In this document: piece by piece, positions 52,436 to 63,109 of the stretch | Layout: the number at the start of each line of letters is the position of its first letter | How positions within the stretch are numbered: position 1 is the stretch's first letter | Assembly: GCA_963740055.1 (NCBI GenBank) | Contig: CAVUCL010000005.1 | Coordinates: 62,001 to 126,000, forward strand | Length of the DNA: 64,000 nt | Direction: 5' to 3' | Source: WHSW01 sp963740055 | GTDB taxonomy: Bacteria > Actinomycetota > Thermoleophilia > Solirubrobacterales > 70-9 | Notes under the pieces: model-generated | Seen by the model: only the letters and a program-made list of their open reading frames with translations | Database searches by the model: none | Told to the model about the DNA's origin: nothing | Translations under genes and position numbers: made by a program

Positions 52436-53918
52436 GCCGAGTCGGAGCAGGGCGCCGAGGAGCGCCCCGAATCGCATGTGGTCGCCGAGCGGCGCGAGAA
52501 GCTCGAGCGCCTGCGCGCCGACGGCGTCGAGCCGTTCCCGCACGAGTTCGACGGGCGCGAGCGGGTCGAGGCGATCCACGCCGCCCACGCCGGCCTCGAG
52601 GACGGCGAGGAGACGGAGGAGGCGTACCGGGTCGCCGGGCGGCTCGCCGCGCGGCGCGAGATGGGCAAGGCGGCGTTCCTCGACCTCGTCGACGGCAGCG
52701 GCCGGATCCAGATCCACGCCCGGCGCGACGTGCTCGGCGAAGAGGAGTTCGCGCGCCTGGTCGGTCTCGACCTCGGCGACCTGATCGGCGTCGACGGCAC
52801 CGTGTTCAAGACGCGGCGCGGCGAGCTCTCGCTGCGGGCGACGGCCTGGACCCTGCTCGCCAAGAGCCTGCGCCCGCCGCCGGACAAGTTCCACGGGCTC
52901 GAGGACACCGAGCTTCGCTACCGCCACCGCGAGATCGACCTGATCGCCAACCCCGAGACCCGGGAGCTGTTTCGAAAGCGCGGCGCGACGATCGCCGCGA
53001 CCCGGCGGCTGACTCGACGCCGACGGCTTCGTCGAGGTCGAGACCCCGGTCCTGCAGCCGCTCTACGGCGGCGCGCTGGCGCGCCCGTTCACCACCCACC
53101 ACAACGCGCTCGACCGCGACCTCTACCTGCGAATCGCGACCGAGCTCTACCTGAAGCGCTGCATCGTCGGCGGGATCGAGCGCGTCTACGAGCTCGGCAA
53201 GGACTTTCGCAACGAGGGCGTCTCGTTCAAGCACAACCCGGAGTTCACGATGCTTGAGTGGTACGAGGCCTACGCCGACTACGACGACGCGGCGAAGCGG
53301 CTCGAGGAGCTCGTCGCCGGGGTCGCCGAGGCAGTGCTCGGGACGACGAAGGTCGAGCGCGACGGGGTCGAGATCGAGCTCGCGCCGCCGTGGCAACGGG
53401 TCACCCTGCGCGACGCGATCCGCGAGCGGACCGAGGTCGACGTGCTCGAGCATCCGACCCGCGAGGCGCTCGCCGCGGCGATGGGGTCGGAGGCGGGCGA
53501 GCGGGAGGGCTGGGGAAAGCTCGTCGACGGCCTGCTCTCGAAGGAGGTCGAGCCGAACCTGATCCAGCCGACCTTCGTCCGCGACTACCCGGTCGAGATG
53601 TCGCCGTTCGCGAAGCGCCACCGGGAGGACGAGCGCCTGGTCGAGCGCTGGGAGGCGTACGTCGGCGGGTTCGAGATCGCGAACGCGTTCACCGAGCTCA
53701 ACGACCCCGACGAGCAGCGCCGCCGCTTCGAGCAGCAGGCCGAGGAGCTGCGCCGCGGCGACGAGGAGGCACAGCCCTTCGACGAGTCCTACGTGCGGGC
53801 GCTCGAGTACGGGATGCCGCCAACCGGCGGCGTCGGGCTCGGGATCGACCGGCTCGTGATGCTGCTCACCGGCGCCCGCAGCCTGCGCGAGGTCGTGCTG
53901 TTCCCGGCGATGCGGTAA
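52433..53918 (+). CDS. lysS: Lysyl-tRNA synthetase (class II), 1-base frameshift
   Basis: It charges tRNA-Lys. The N-terminal OB-fold (YRVAGRLAARREMGKAAFLDLVDGSGRIQIHARR), class II motif 1 region, motif 2 (ERVYELGKDFRNEGVSFKHNPEF) and motif 3 (GGVGLGIDRLVMLLTGARSLREVVLFP) are all present, but reading breaks after ATRRL at 53012. Removing the single A there gives ATRRLLDADGFVEVETPVLQPLYGGA and a 494-residue protein, the normal length. Such an essential gene is unlikely to be dead; an indel error is the simple explanation. Confidence 0.9.
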
Positions 53919-53930
53919 CGCCCGTCCGCC

Positions 53931-53946
53931 TACGCTGCCTCGGATG
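53931..53946 (+). promoter_or_regulatory. -10 element and near-leaderless start, lipoprotein gene
   Basis: TACGCT (53931-53936), 7 bases, ATG at 53944. Confidence 0.45.
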
Positions 53947-54381
53947 AAATGGCGGATCGCGATCGTTGGGGTGGCGCTGGTCGTGGCGGGGTGCGGGGGC
54001 GACGAGGAGCCGGCGGCCGGGCCCGCCGAACGCCCGGCCGTCGACGCACCTGCTGAACGTCCCGCCGCCGAGCGCCCGGCGGCCGAGCCTCTCGAGCCGC
54101 TCCGCTGTCCCGCCGCGGCCGAGAACTGCGCCGCGGCCGCGGGCGAGATCACCTACGTCGAGGCGGTCGACCCCGACGGCGACGGCGATGCCCATTTCGT
54201 CCTGCTCAGCGACGAATCGGTGACCGGGCCGGGGATCGCCGTCGTCGACGTCGCCGTCGACATGCGCCCGCGGCCGCTGCCGCGCCCGGGCGACTGGCTG
54301 AGCGCGGTCGGCCCGGTCTACCGCGGCTCCTACGGGCAGCGCCAGATCGAGGCGACCGAGATCCGCGTCTCGCGGCGCTAG
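53944..54381 (+). CDS. Small secreted lipoprotein
   Basis: A 145-residue protein with a lipoprotein signal (MKWRIAIVGVALVVAGC, Cys17), a Pro/Ala/Glu-rich linker to about 55, and a small C-terminal beta domain (EITYVEAVDPDGDGDAHFVLLSDESVTGPGIAVVDV) that resembles an OB-like fold. PDGDGD could bind a cation. Function unknown. It sits where ctsR-mcsA-mcsB occur in Bacillus. Confidence 0.75.
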   Translation: MKWRIAIVGVALVVAGCGGDEEPAAGPAERPAVDAPAERPAAERPAAEPLEPLRCPAAAENCAAAAGEITYVEAVDPDGDGDAHFVLLSDESVTGPGIAVVDVAVDMRPRPLPRPGDWLSAVGPVYRGSYGQRQIEATEIRVSRR

Positions 54382-54410
54382 ATGCCCGCGGAGCCGGGAT
54401 CACCCCCCGA

Positions 54411-54565
54411 TATACTGGCCTCTCGCCGTCGTCGACATCCGGAGGTTCTAATCCAGCGGCAGCAGCGCGCCGAAGAAGTGATTAGAGCTTGCGGCGCTGT
54501 CGCGTCCCCCGGTACGGCTAGAACTCAGGCATAGGAGACAGGACAACCAAGGCGGATCAGAGAGA
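54411..54565 (+). promoter_or_regulatory. clpC promoter and leader with two mutually exclusive folds
   Basis: TATACT (54411-54416) is the likely -10. In the leader, TCTAATC (54447-54453) can pair with GATTAGA (54480-54486). Alternatively GTTCTA (54445-54450) pairs with TAGAAC (54519-54524), enclosing CAGCGCgCCG (54463-54472) with CGGCGCTG (54492-54499). The two folds use the same bases and cannot coexist, as in attenuators or riboswitches. Confidence 0.5.
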
Positions 54566-57163
<2,598 letters not shown>

Positions 57164-57170
57164 GCCGGCA

Positions 57171-59081
57171 TCAGCAGCCGCGGCCGAGGCGGTCGCGCTT
57201 GCCGGCGCGGACGCGGTCGCGGCCGGGGCCGCAACGCAGCTTGTCGCGCCCGCCGCCGCGGGCGTCGATCCGGTCCGCGCCGCCGCCACCGCCGAGAACG
57301 TCCCTGCCGCCACCGCCGCGCAGCCGGTCGGCACCGGACCCGCCCTTGAGCTTGTCGCGCCCGGCGTCGCCGCGGAGGCGGTCGTCGCCGCGGTTGCCGA
57401 ACAGGCAGTCGGCGCCGCCGAGCCCGCGCAGCCGGTCTGAGCCGCCGCGGCCGCGGATCGCGTCGCCGGCGTCGCTGGGGACCAGGGTTGCGCGCGTGTC
57501 CTTCGCCCCGGTGCCCTCCTGGGCGAGCGCGCAGGCGGCGCCCGAGCCCCCGGCGCCGGGCGAGCCGGCGGGCGGTGAGAAGGCGTCGGCGACGTGGTCG
57601 TATCCGGGCGGCAGTCCGTCCGGCCCCATCGAGGCGCAGCCGCTTCGCATGTCGTCGCAGATCGCCACGCCGCCGTTGGTGCGGGTGAGGTCGTAGCGCG
57701 ACGGAAGTAGGAGGAGTAGAGGTTCGGGTCGCCCGCCGCGTCGACCTGACCGCCGCGGGCATCGTCGCGCCAGCGGTCGGTGAGCAGGCGCTGCTCGGCC
57801 TCGGCCTCGCAGGCGGTGTCGCCGGCGCACTTGACGTAGCGGTCGAGCCAGGCGGTCGTGTACCAGGCGACGAGATCGGTGCCGCGCAGGGTCGCGAGCC
57901 CGAGCGCGGGGACCGTCATCCCGGGAATGAACGACGACTCGAAGTGGGTGCCGCCGCGGATGTCGACCTGCATCGAGTCGATCCCGGCCGCCTTGTAGTC
58001 GGCGAAGGCGCCGTTCTTCTGCTCGATCTCGCTCGCGCTCGGGTCCGAGCTGCGCGGCGTGGCGACGATTCCGTAGTCGTTCGAGATCCCGAGCGCGGGC
58101 TTCGCGAGCGGCGGGTTGTCGGGGCGCGGGGCGGAGCCGGAGGGGCACTCGGGCGCCTCGCCCGGCGCCTCCATCGAGCTCGAGGCGCGCAGGTTGTCCC
58201 AGGCGACGATCGCGTCGACGCGATCGTCGACCTGGCCGACGTAGGAGACGGCGCCGGCGCCGAGCGAGTGCCCCGCGATCCCGATCCGCTGCGGGTCGAC
58301 GAGCGCGCCCTGCGGGTTGGCGGCGGCGTTGAGCCCGGCCGCGACGCCGGCGGCCGTGCTTCGCCGAATGGTCGGTGCCGGTGCCGCCGTTGGCGTTGCC
58401 GCAGCTCGGGCGCGGGTCGTAGGGGTCGGCGGGGGTCGAGAGCAGGAAGTCGAGCGCATCCTCGGTCCCGTCGTAGAACGGCTGGCCGGCCTGCGACGGG
58501 ACGCCCTCCTGGCGGTCGTCGCCCTCGCCGTAGGTGTCGGAGCGACCCTGGCCCTGGACGTCGTAGGTGAGGACGACGTAGCCGTGCTTGGCGAGCACCG
58601 CCGCGAGTCCCCAGTACAGGCGTCTCGGGCGCCTGGATCGAGCCGGTCGTGATCACGACCCCGGGCGGTTCGCCGGGCCCGCGTCGGTGGCCCACACGTT
58701 GCCGGTGATCGTGGCGCCGTTTCGAGCCGTGAACAGGACCGGGGTCCTGGTGCCGAAGCCGGCGTCGGGCCAGTCGTAGAAGCGCACGTCGCCGGCGCAC
58801 TCCTGCTTGCGCTGAAAGCAGACGTTGCCGCTGAAGTTGCGCGCGTCGGCGCCCTGCCCGACCTCGGCGGCAGCGATCGCGGCGAGGTCGGCGTTGTCGT
58901 CGACGTTCTGCTGCGCGAGGCGCTGCTGGAACTCGGGCGTCAGGGTGACGTACTGCATCCGCTCGCCCGTCTTGGCGAAGTTGTCGGCCTCATAGGCGGG
59001 GTCGAACGCTCCCGCCGCCGCGGGGGCGGCGAGGCAGACGGCGACGATCGCGGCGGTCGCGAGTCGGCTCGGCGGGCGCAT
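57171..59081 (-). pseudogene. Secreted alpha/beta hydrolase with RTX-like repeats, four frameshifts
   Basis: One 636-residue protein is readable across three frames. It has a signal peptide (MRPPSRLATAAIVAVCLAAPAAAG) and a hydrolase domain (GVVITTGSIQAPE, KHGYVVLTYDVQGQGRSD, nucleophile elbow GHSLGAG, GGTHFESSF with the likely catalytic His). The last about 95 residues are Gly-Asp repeats (GGSDRLRGLGGADCLFGNRGDDRL) like RTX calcium-binding sequences. Breaks near 58664 (base missing), 58617 (extra), 58361 (extra) and 57703 (missing) cancel exactly. It is a lipase/esterase-like enzyme, either a decayed gene or one with sequencing indels. The 3' end is 7 bases from the clpC stop, convergent. Confidence 0.75.
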
Positions 59082-59161
59082 GCCCGCATGTTCGGCGACG
59101 GGCGCCCGCGATGCGCCGGTCGGCCGCGCGGCTTCGGCGCGGAAGCCGGCGCGAACGCCGG

Positions 59162-59189
59162 TTGATGCGTCGGGGCCCGTCCCTAGGCT
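59162..59189 (+). promoter_or_regulatory. Promoter of radA, leaderless start
   Basis: TTGATG (59162-59167), a 16-bp spacer and TAGGCT (59184-59189), then 6 bases and the radA ATG at 59196. It has both promoter boxes and is the best-supported leaderless case here. Confidence 0.6.
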
Positions 59190-59195
59190 GGTCGC

Positions 59196-60587
59196 ATGGC
59201 CCGTGCCTCAAGCTCCTACTTCTGCCAGTCCTGTGGCCACGAGGCCCTGAGCTGGTCCGGTCGCTGCGCCGGCTGCGGTGAGTGGAACACGCTGGTCGAG
59301 GCGCCGAAGGCCGAGCCGCAGAAGGGCAAGCGCGGCGGCGGCGCGAGCGCCGCGGCGGGGAAGCCGGTCGCGCTGCGCGACGTCTCGGCGCCGCGGGTGG
59401 CGCGGCTCGAGACTCAGATCGCGGAGCTCGACCGCGTCCTCGGCGGCGGCCTCGTCCCCGGCTCGCTGGTCCTGCTCGGCGGCTCGCCGGGGATCGGCAA
59501 GTCGACGCTGACCGGGATGGCGCTCGGCAACCTCGGCGCCGCCGGCCACCGGGTGCTCTACGTCTCGGGCGAGGAGTCGACCGCGCAGGTGAAGCTGCGC
59601 GCCGAGCGCCTCGGCGACCCGGCGCTGGCGGTGCCGGCGCTGGCCGAGACCGGGCTCGAGGAGGTGCTGGCAACGCTCGAGGCCGAGCGCCCCGACGCCT
59701 GCGTGATCGACTCGATCCAGACCCTGCACGCCGCCGGGATGAGCGGCGCCCCCGGATCGGTGGGCCAGGTGCGCGAGGCGGCGAACGCGGTGATGGCGGT
59801 CGCGAAGCGGCTCGACTGCGCCGTGATCCTGGTCGGCCACGTGACCAAGGAGGGAGCGGTCGCCGGGCCGCGGGTGCTCGAGCACCTGGTCGACTGCGTG
59901 CTCTTCTTCGAGGGCGAGCGCGAGCGCAGCTTTCGCACCCTGCGCGCGCTCAAGAACCGCTTCGGCGCGACCAGCGAGGTCGGCGTCTTCGAGATGCGCT
60001 CCGGCGGCCTGGTCGAGGTCGCCGACCCCTCGGCGCGCTTTGTCGCCGAAGCGAGCGCCGCTCCGGGATCGGTCGTGCTCTGCTCGATGGAGGGCACGCG
60101 CCCGCTGTTGGTCGAGGTCCAGGCGCTGGTCGCGCCGACCGAGGTCGTGCCGCCGCGCCGGGTCGCGAACGGGATCGACCGCAACCGCCTGGCGATGGTG
60201 CTCGCGGTGCTCGCACGCCACGGCGGCCCGTCGCTCGCCGGCGCCGACGTGTTCGTCAACGTCGCCGGCGGCGTGCGCGTCGACGAGCCAGGCGCCGACC
60301 TCGCGGTCGCGCTCGCGCTCTGCTCAGCGCACCGCGGCGAGCCGTTCGCGGACTCCGAGGGCCGCCCGCTCGCCTGCTTCGGCGAGGTCGGGCTGACCGG
60401 CGAGCTGCGCCCGGTCGGCCACGCGGAGCGCCGGGTCGCCGAGGCGCTCAAGTTCGGGCTCGGCCCGGTCCTCTGCCCGGCCAGCGACCCCGCCTCCGGG
60501 CTCGAGCCGCGAGCGACGGTTCGCGAGGCGATCCGGGCGGCGCTCGGGCGAGCGCCGGCCGCCGCCGCGGCCAAGCGCGCCGCCTGA
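59196..60587 (+). CDS. radA: DNA repair protein RadA/Sms
   Basis: A 463-residue RecA-like helicase. The N-terminal zinc finger reads CQSCGHEALSWSGRCAGCGEW. The ATPase has Walker A GGSPGIGKST (about 90), and the RadA-specific LKNRFGATSEVGVFEM motif follows near 250. The C-terminal Lon-like domain includes ADVFVNVAGGVRVDEPGADLAVALAL. It promotes branch migration in recombination. The next gene is disA, as in Bacillus. Confidence 0.95.
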   Translation: MARASSSYFCQSCGHEALSWSGRCAGCGEWNTLVEAPKAEPQKGKRGGGASAAAGKPVALRDVSAPRVARLETQIAELDRVLGGGLVPGSLVLLGGSPGIGKSTLTGMALGNLGAAGHRVLYVSGEESTAQVKLRAERLGDPALAVPALAETGLEEVLATLEAERPDACVIDSIQTLHAAGMSGAPGSVGQVREAANAVMAVAKRLDCAVILVGHVTKEGAVAGPRVLEHLVDCVLFFEGERERSFRTLRALKNRFGATSEVGVFEMRSGGLVEVADPSARFVAEASAAPGSVVLCSMEGTRPLLVEVQALVAPTEVVPPRRVANGIDRNRLAMVLAVLARHGGPSLAGADVFVNVAGGVRVDEPGADLAVALALCSAHRGEPFADSEGRPLACFGEVGLTGELRPVGHAERRVAEALKFGLGPVLCPASDPASGLEPRATVREAIRAALGRAPAAAAAKRAA

Positions 60588-60701
60588 GAGCGGCCGCGAC
60601 TAGCGCCGATCGCGAGACACGGCTTGACAACGCCATTTCCGAGCAGTCCACACGGAATTGACGGCGACGCCCGCCAGCAGGGCTTTTGCCATCATTGACA
60701 G

Positions 60702-61805
60702 GTGCCGCACACCGGGGATGAGTTGAACGAGCTGGAGGCGCGCCAGGATCCCCGGCTGCTGAGGTCCCTCGACATGGTCGCGCCCGGCACTCCGCTGCGG
60801 GAGGGGATCGACAACATCATCCACGCCCGCACCGGCGGCCTGATCCTGATCGCCGAGGCCGACGACGTCTCGTTCCTGTTCTCCGGCGGGATCAAGCTCG
60901 ACGTCGACTACACGCCGGCGCTGCTCTACCAGGTGGCGAAGATGGACGGGGCGATCGTGCTCCCGCCGGGCGCCGACAAGATCTGCTGGGCGAACGTGCA
61001 GCTGATGCCGGACCCGACGATCCTCTCGATGGAGACCGGGACCCGCCACCGCACCGCCGAGCGCGTCTCGAAGCAGACCAAGGCGCTGGTGATCGCGATC
61101 TCGCAGCGCCGCGACGTGGTCTCGCTCTACATCGACGGGATCAAGTACATCCTCCAGGACATCCCGACCGTGCTCTCGAAGGCGAACCAGGGCCTGGCGA
61201 CGCTGGAGAAGTACCGCTCGCGCCTCGACCAGATCGCCGGGCGGCTGATGGCGCTCGAGTTCGCCGGCGGGGTCGTCCTCTACGACGTGCTATCGGCGCT
61301 CCAGCGAGCCGAGCTGGTGACCCGGATGGCTGCCGAGGTCGAGCGCTACATCATCGAGCTCGGCTCCGAGGGACGGCTGATCGAGATGCAGCTCGAGGAG
61401 ACCGTGGTCGGGGTGATGGCCGACCGCGCCGCGCTCGTGCGTGACTACGCGGCGACCGATTCCGAGCAGGCGATCGAGCAGAGCCTCGCCGAGCTCGCCT
61501 CGCTCGCTCACACCGAGCTGCTCGACTTCGGGCGGCTCGCCGAGCTGCTCGGCTACGACCGCAAGACCAACACGCTCGACTTCGAGGTCACCCCGCGCGG
61601 CTACCGCGCGCTCGGCGGCGTCCCGCGGCTGCCGCGGCTGGTGGCGCAGAAGGTCGTCAACCACTTCGGCGACCTGGAGGCGCTGCTGGCCGCATCCGAC
61701 GCGGACCTCGAGGCGATCGAGGGCGTCGGGGAGGGGCGCGCCAAGGACATCCGAGAGGGGATGCGCAGGCTTCAGGAGGTCGACATCGTCGATCGTTATT
61801 CGTGA
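60702..61805 (+). CDS. disA: DNA integrity scanning protein DisA (diadenylate cyclase)
   Basis: A 367-residue enzyme making c-di-AMP from two ATP. The DAC domain (about 15-145) has the DGA motif (KMDGAIVL) and RHRTAERVSKQTKALVIAIS. A helical linker and a C-terminal helix-hairpin-helix (LEAIEGVGEGRAKDIREG) bind branched DNA. GTG at 60702; CATCAT ends 6 bases before it, a weak -10. RadA is known to interact with DisA in other bacteria, and the gene order supports that pairing. A 9-bp hairpin follows 5 bases after the stop. Confidence 0.95.
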   Translation: MPHTGDELNELEARQDPRLLRSLDMVAPGTPLREGIDNIIHARTGGLILIAEADDVSFLFSGGIKLDVDYTPALLYQVAKMDGAIVLPPGADKICWANVQLMPDPTILSMETGTRHRTAERVSKQTKALVIAISQRRDVVSLYIDGIKYILQDIPTVLSKANQGLATLEKYRSRLDQIAGRLMALEFAGGVVLYDVLSALQRAELVTRMAAEVERYIIELGSEGRLIEMQLEETVVGVMADRAALVRDYAATDSEQAIEQSLAELASLAHTELLDFGRLAELLGYDRKTNTLDFEVTPRGYRALGGVPRLPRLVAQKVVNHFGDLEALLAASDADLEAIEGVGEGRAKDIREGMRRLQEVDIVDRYS

Positions 61806-61809
61806 ACCA

Positions 61810-61832
61810 GACGGCCGCCTCGAGCGGCCGTC
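61810..61832 (+). terminator. Hairpin between disA and carD
   Basis: GACGGCCGC (61810-61818) and GCGGCCGTC (61824-61832) pair perfectly around CTCGA. There is no U-tract. It may reduce read-through from disA into carD, or protect the disA 3' end after processing. Confidence 0.5.
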
Positions 61833-61866
61833 GCAATTCGAGGAGGCGGACATCACCGATACATCA

Positions 61867-62421
61867 GTGGACGAAGAGAACGCAGTCGACGAGATCGCGA
61901 TCGGTCCCGTGGACTGCGAGTTCGAGGTCGACGACAACGTCGTCTATCCGCACCATGGCGCCGGGGTGGTGCTGAAGAAGGAGACCCGCGACATGATGGG
62001 GGAGTCGCGCGAGTACCTGACGATCAAGATCCTTCACAACGACATGACCGTGATGGTCCCCTGCGACAACGCCCACATCGCCGGGCTGCGGCGGGTGATC
62101 GACGAGGAGCAGGTGCGGCGAGTGATCGACGTGCTCACCGGCGAGGTCTCCGAGATGCCGAAGAACTGGAACCGCCGCTTCAAGTACAACCGCGAGAAGA
62201 TCAAGACCGGCGACGTCTACGAGCTCGCCGAGGTCGTCCGCAACCTCGCGATCCGCGAGTGGGAGAAGGGGCTTTCGACCGGCGAGAAGCAGATGTACAC
62301 GCGGGCGAAGAAGATCCTCGCCTCCGAGTTCATGTACGCGCTGGACAAGGACGAGGAGGGCGCCGAGGAGTACATCGACGAGCTGCTGGAGGAGCGCTTC
62401 GGCGCCAAGGCCCCGGCCTAG
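61867..62421 (+). CDS. carD: CarD-family transcription regulator
   Basis: A protein of about 184 residues. The N-terminal RNA-polymerase-interacting Tudor-like domain (FEVDDNVVYPHHGAGVVLKKE) and the helical DNA-binding domain (NWNRRFKYNREKIKTGDVYELAEVVRNLAIRE, KKILASEFMYAL) are typical. It stabilises the promoter open complex, especially at rRNA genes, and is essential in actinobacteria. The start is uncertain: GTG at 61867 is the nearest usual codon, but AGGAGG (61841-61846) is spaced for ATC at 61852 in the same frame. Confidence 0.92.
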   Translation: MDEENAVDEIAIGPVDCEFEVDDNVVYPHHGAGVVLKKETRDMMGESREYLTIKILHNDMTVMVPCDNAHIAGLRRVIDEEQVRRVIDVLTGEVSEMPKNWNRRFKYNREKIKTGDVYELAEVVRNLAIREWEKGLSTGEKQMYTRAKKILASEFMYALDKDEEGAEEYIDELLEERFGAKAPA

Positions 62422-62425
62422 GCCA

Positions 62426-63109
62426 CTGGCCCAGCAACGGCTGACAGCGCTGATCGCGGCCGCCGGATCCGGGGAGAGGCTCGGAACCGGCGGCCCGAAG
62501 GCGCTGGTCGAGCTCGCCGGACGACCGCTGGCCGCCTGGTCCCTGGCGGCGTTCGCCGAGGCCGGAGTCGAGCGGGCGGTGATCGCGGCGCCGCCCGGCC
62601 ACGAGGAGGAGCTGGCGGCGCTCGCGCCCGCCGGGCTCGATGCCGAGGCGGTCGCCGGCGGCGCGACCCGCGCCGAGTCGGTCGCGCTGGCGCTGCGGGC
62701 GGTCGAGACCGAGCTCGTCGCCGTCCATGACGCCGCCCGGCCGCTGCTCGACCCGACCCTGGTCACGGCCCTGGTCGCGGCGCTCGACGCCCGCCCCGAC
62801 GCCGCCGGCGCGATCGCCGCGACCCCGGTCGCCGACACGATCAAGCGCGCCGCCGACGATGGGCGCACGATCGCCGCGACCGAGCCGCGGGACGGGCTGT
62901 GGGCGGCGCAGACGCCGCAGCTGTTTCGGACCGAGGTCCTGCGCCGCGCGCATGCGGAGCCCGGCGCGCGGACGGCGACCGACGACGCGATGGTGGTCGA
63001 GGCGGCCGGCGGGCGCGTCCTGCTCGAGCTCGCCGCGGCCGAGAACCTGAAGGTGACGACGCCGGCGGACCTGCGCCTAGCCGAGGTGCTGCTTCTCGAG
63101 CGGCCCTGA
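62426..63109 (+). CDS. ispD: 2-C-methyl-D-erythritol 4-phosphate cytidylyltransferase
   Basis: An enzyme of about 227 residues for the MEP isoprenoid pathway. AAAGSGERLGTGGPKAL (CTP-binding), VHDAARPLLDP, ADTIKR and TPQLFR are the IspD signatures. No ATG/GTG/TTG precedes the essential N-terminal loop in frame; CTG at 62426, 5 bases after the carD stop, is the only candidate. An indel turning ATGG into ACTGG would also explain this. ispF is not beside it in the window. The 3' end overlaps the convergent DUF389 gene by 33 bases. Confidence 0.88.
   Translation: MAQQRLTALIAAAGSGERLGTGGPKALVELAGRPLAAWSLAAFAEAGVERAVIAAPPGHEEELAALAPAGLDAEAVAGGATRAESVALALRAVETELVAVHDAARPLLDPTLVTALVAALDARPDAAGAIAATPVADTIKRAADDGRTIAATEPRDGLWAAQTPQLFRTEVLRRAHAEPGARTATDDAMVVEAAGGRVLLELAAAENLKVTTPADLRLAEVLLLERP

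Noticed and set aside
60622..60695. TTGACA (60622) or TTGACG (60658) as -35 of a disA promoter
   Set aside because: No acceptable -10 lies 16-18 bp downstream of either; only a weak CATCAT sits next to the start codon.
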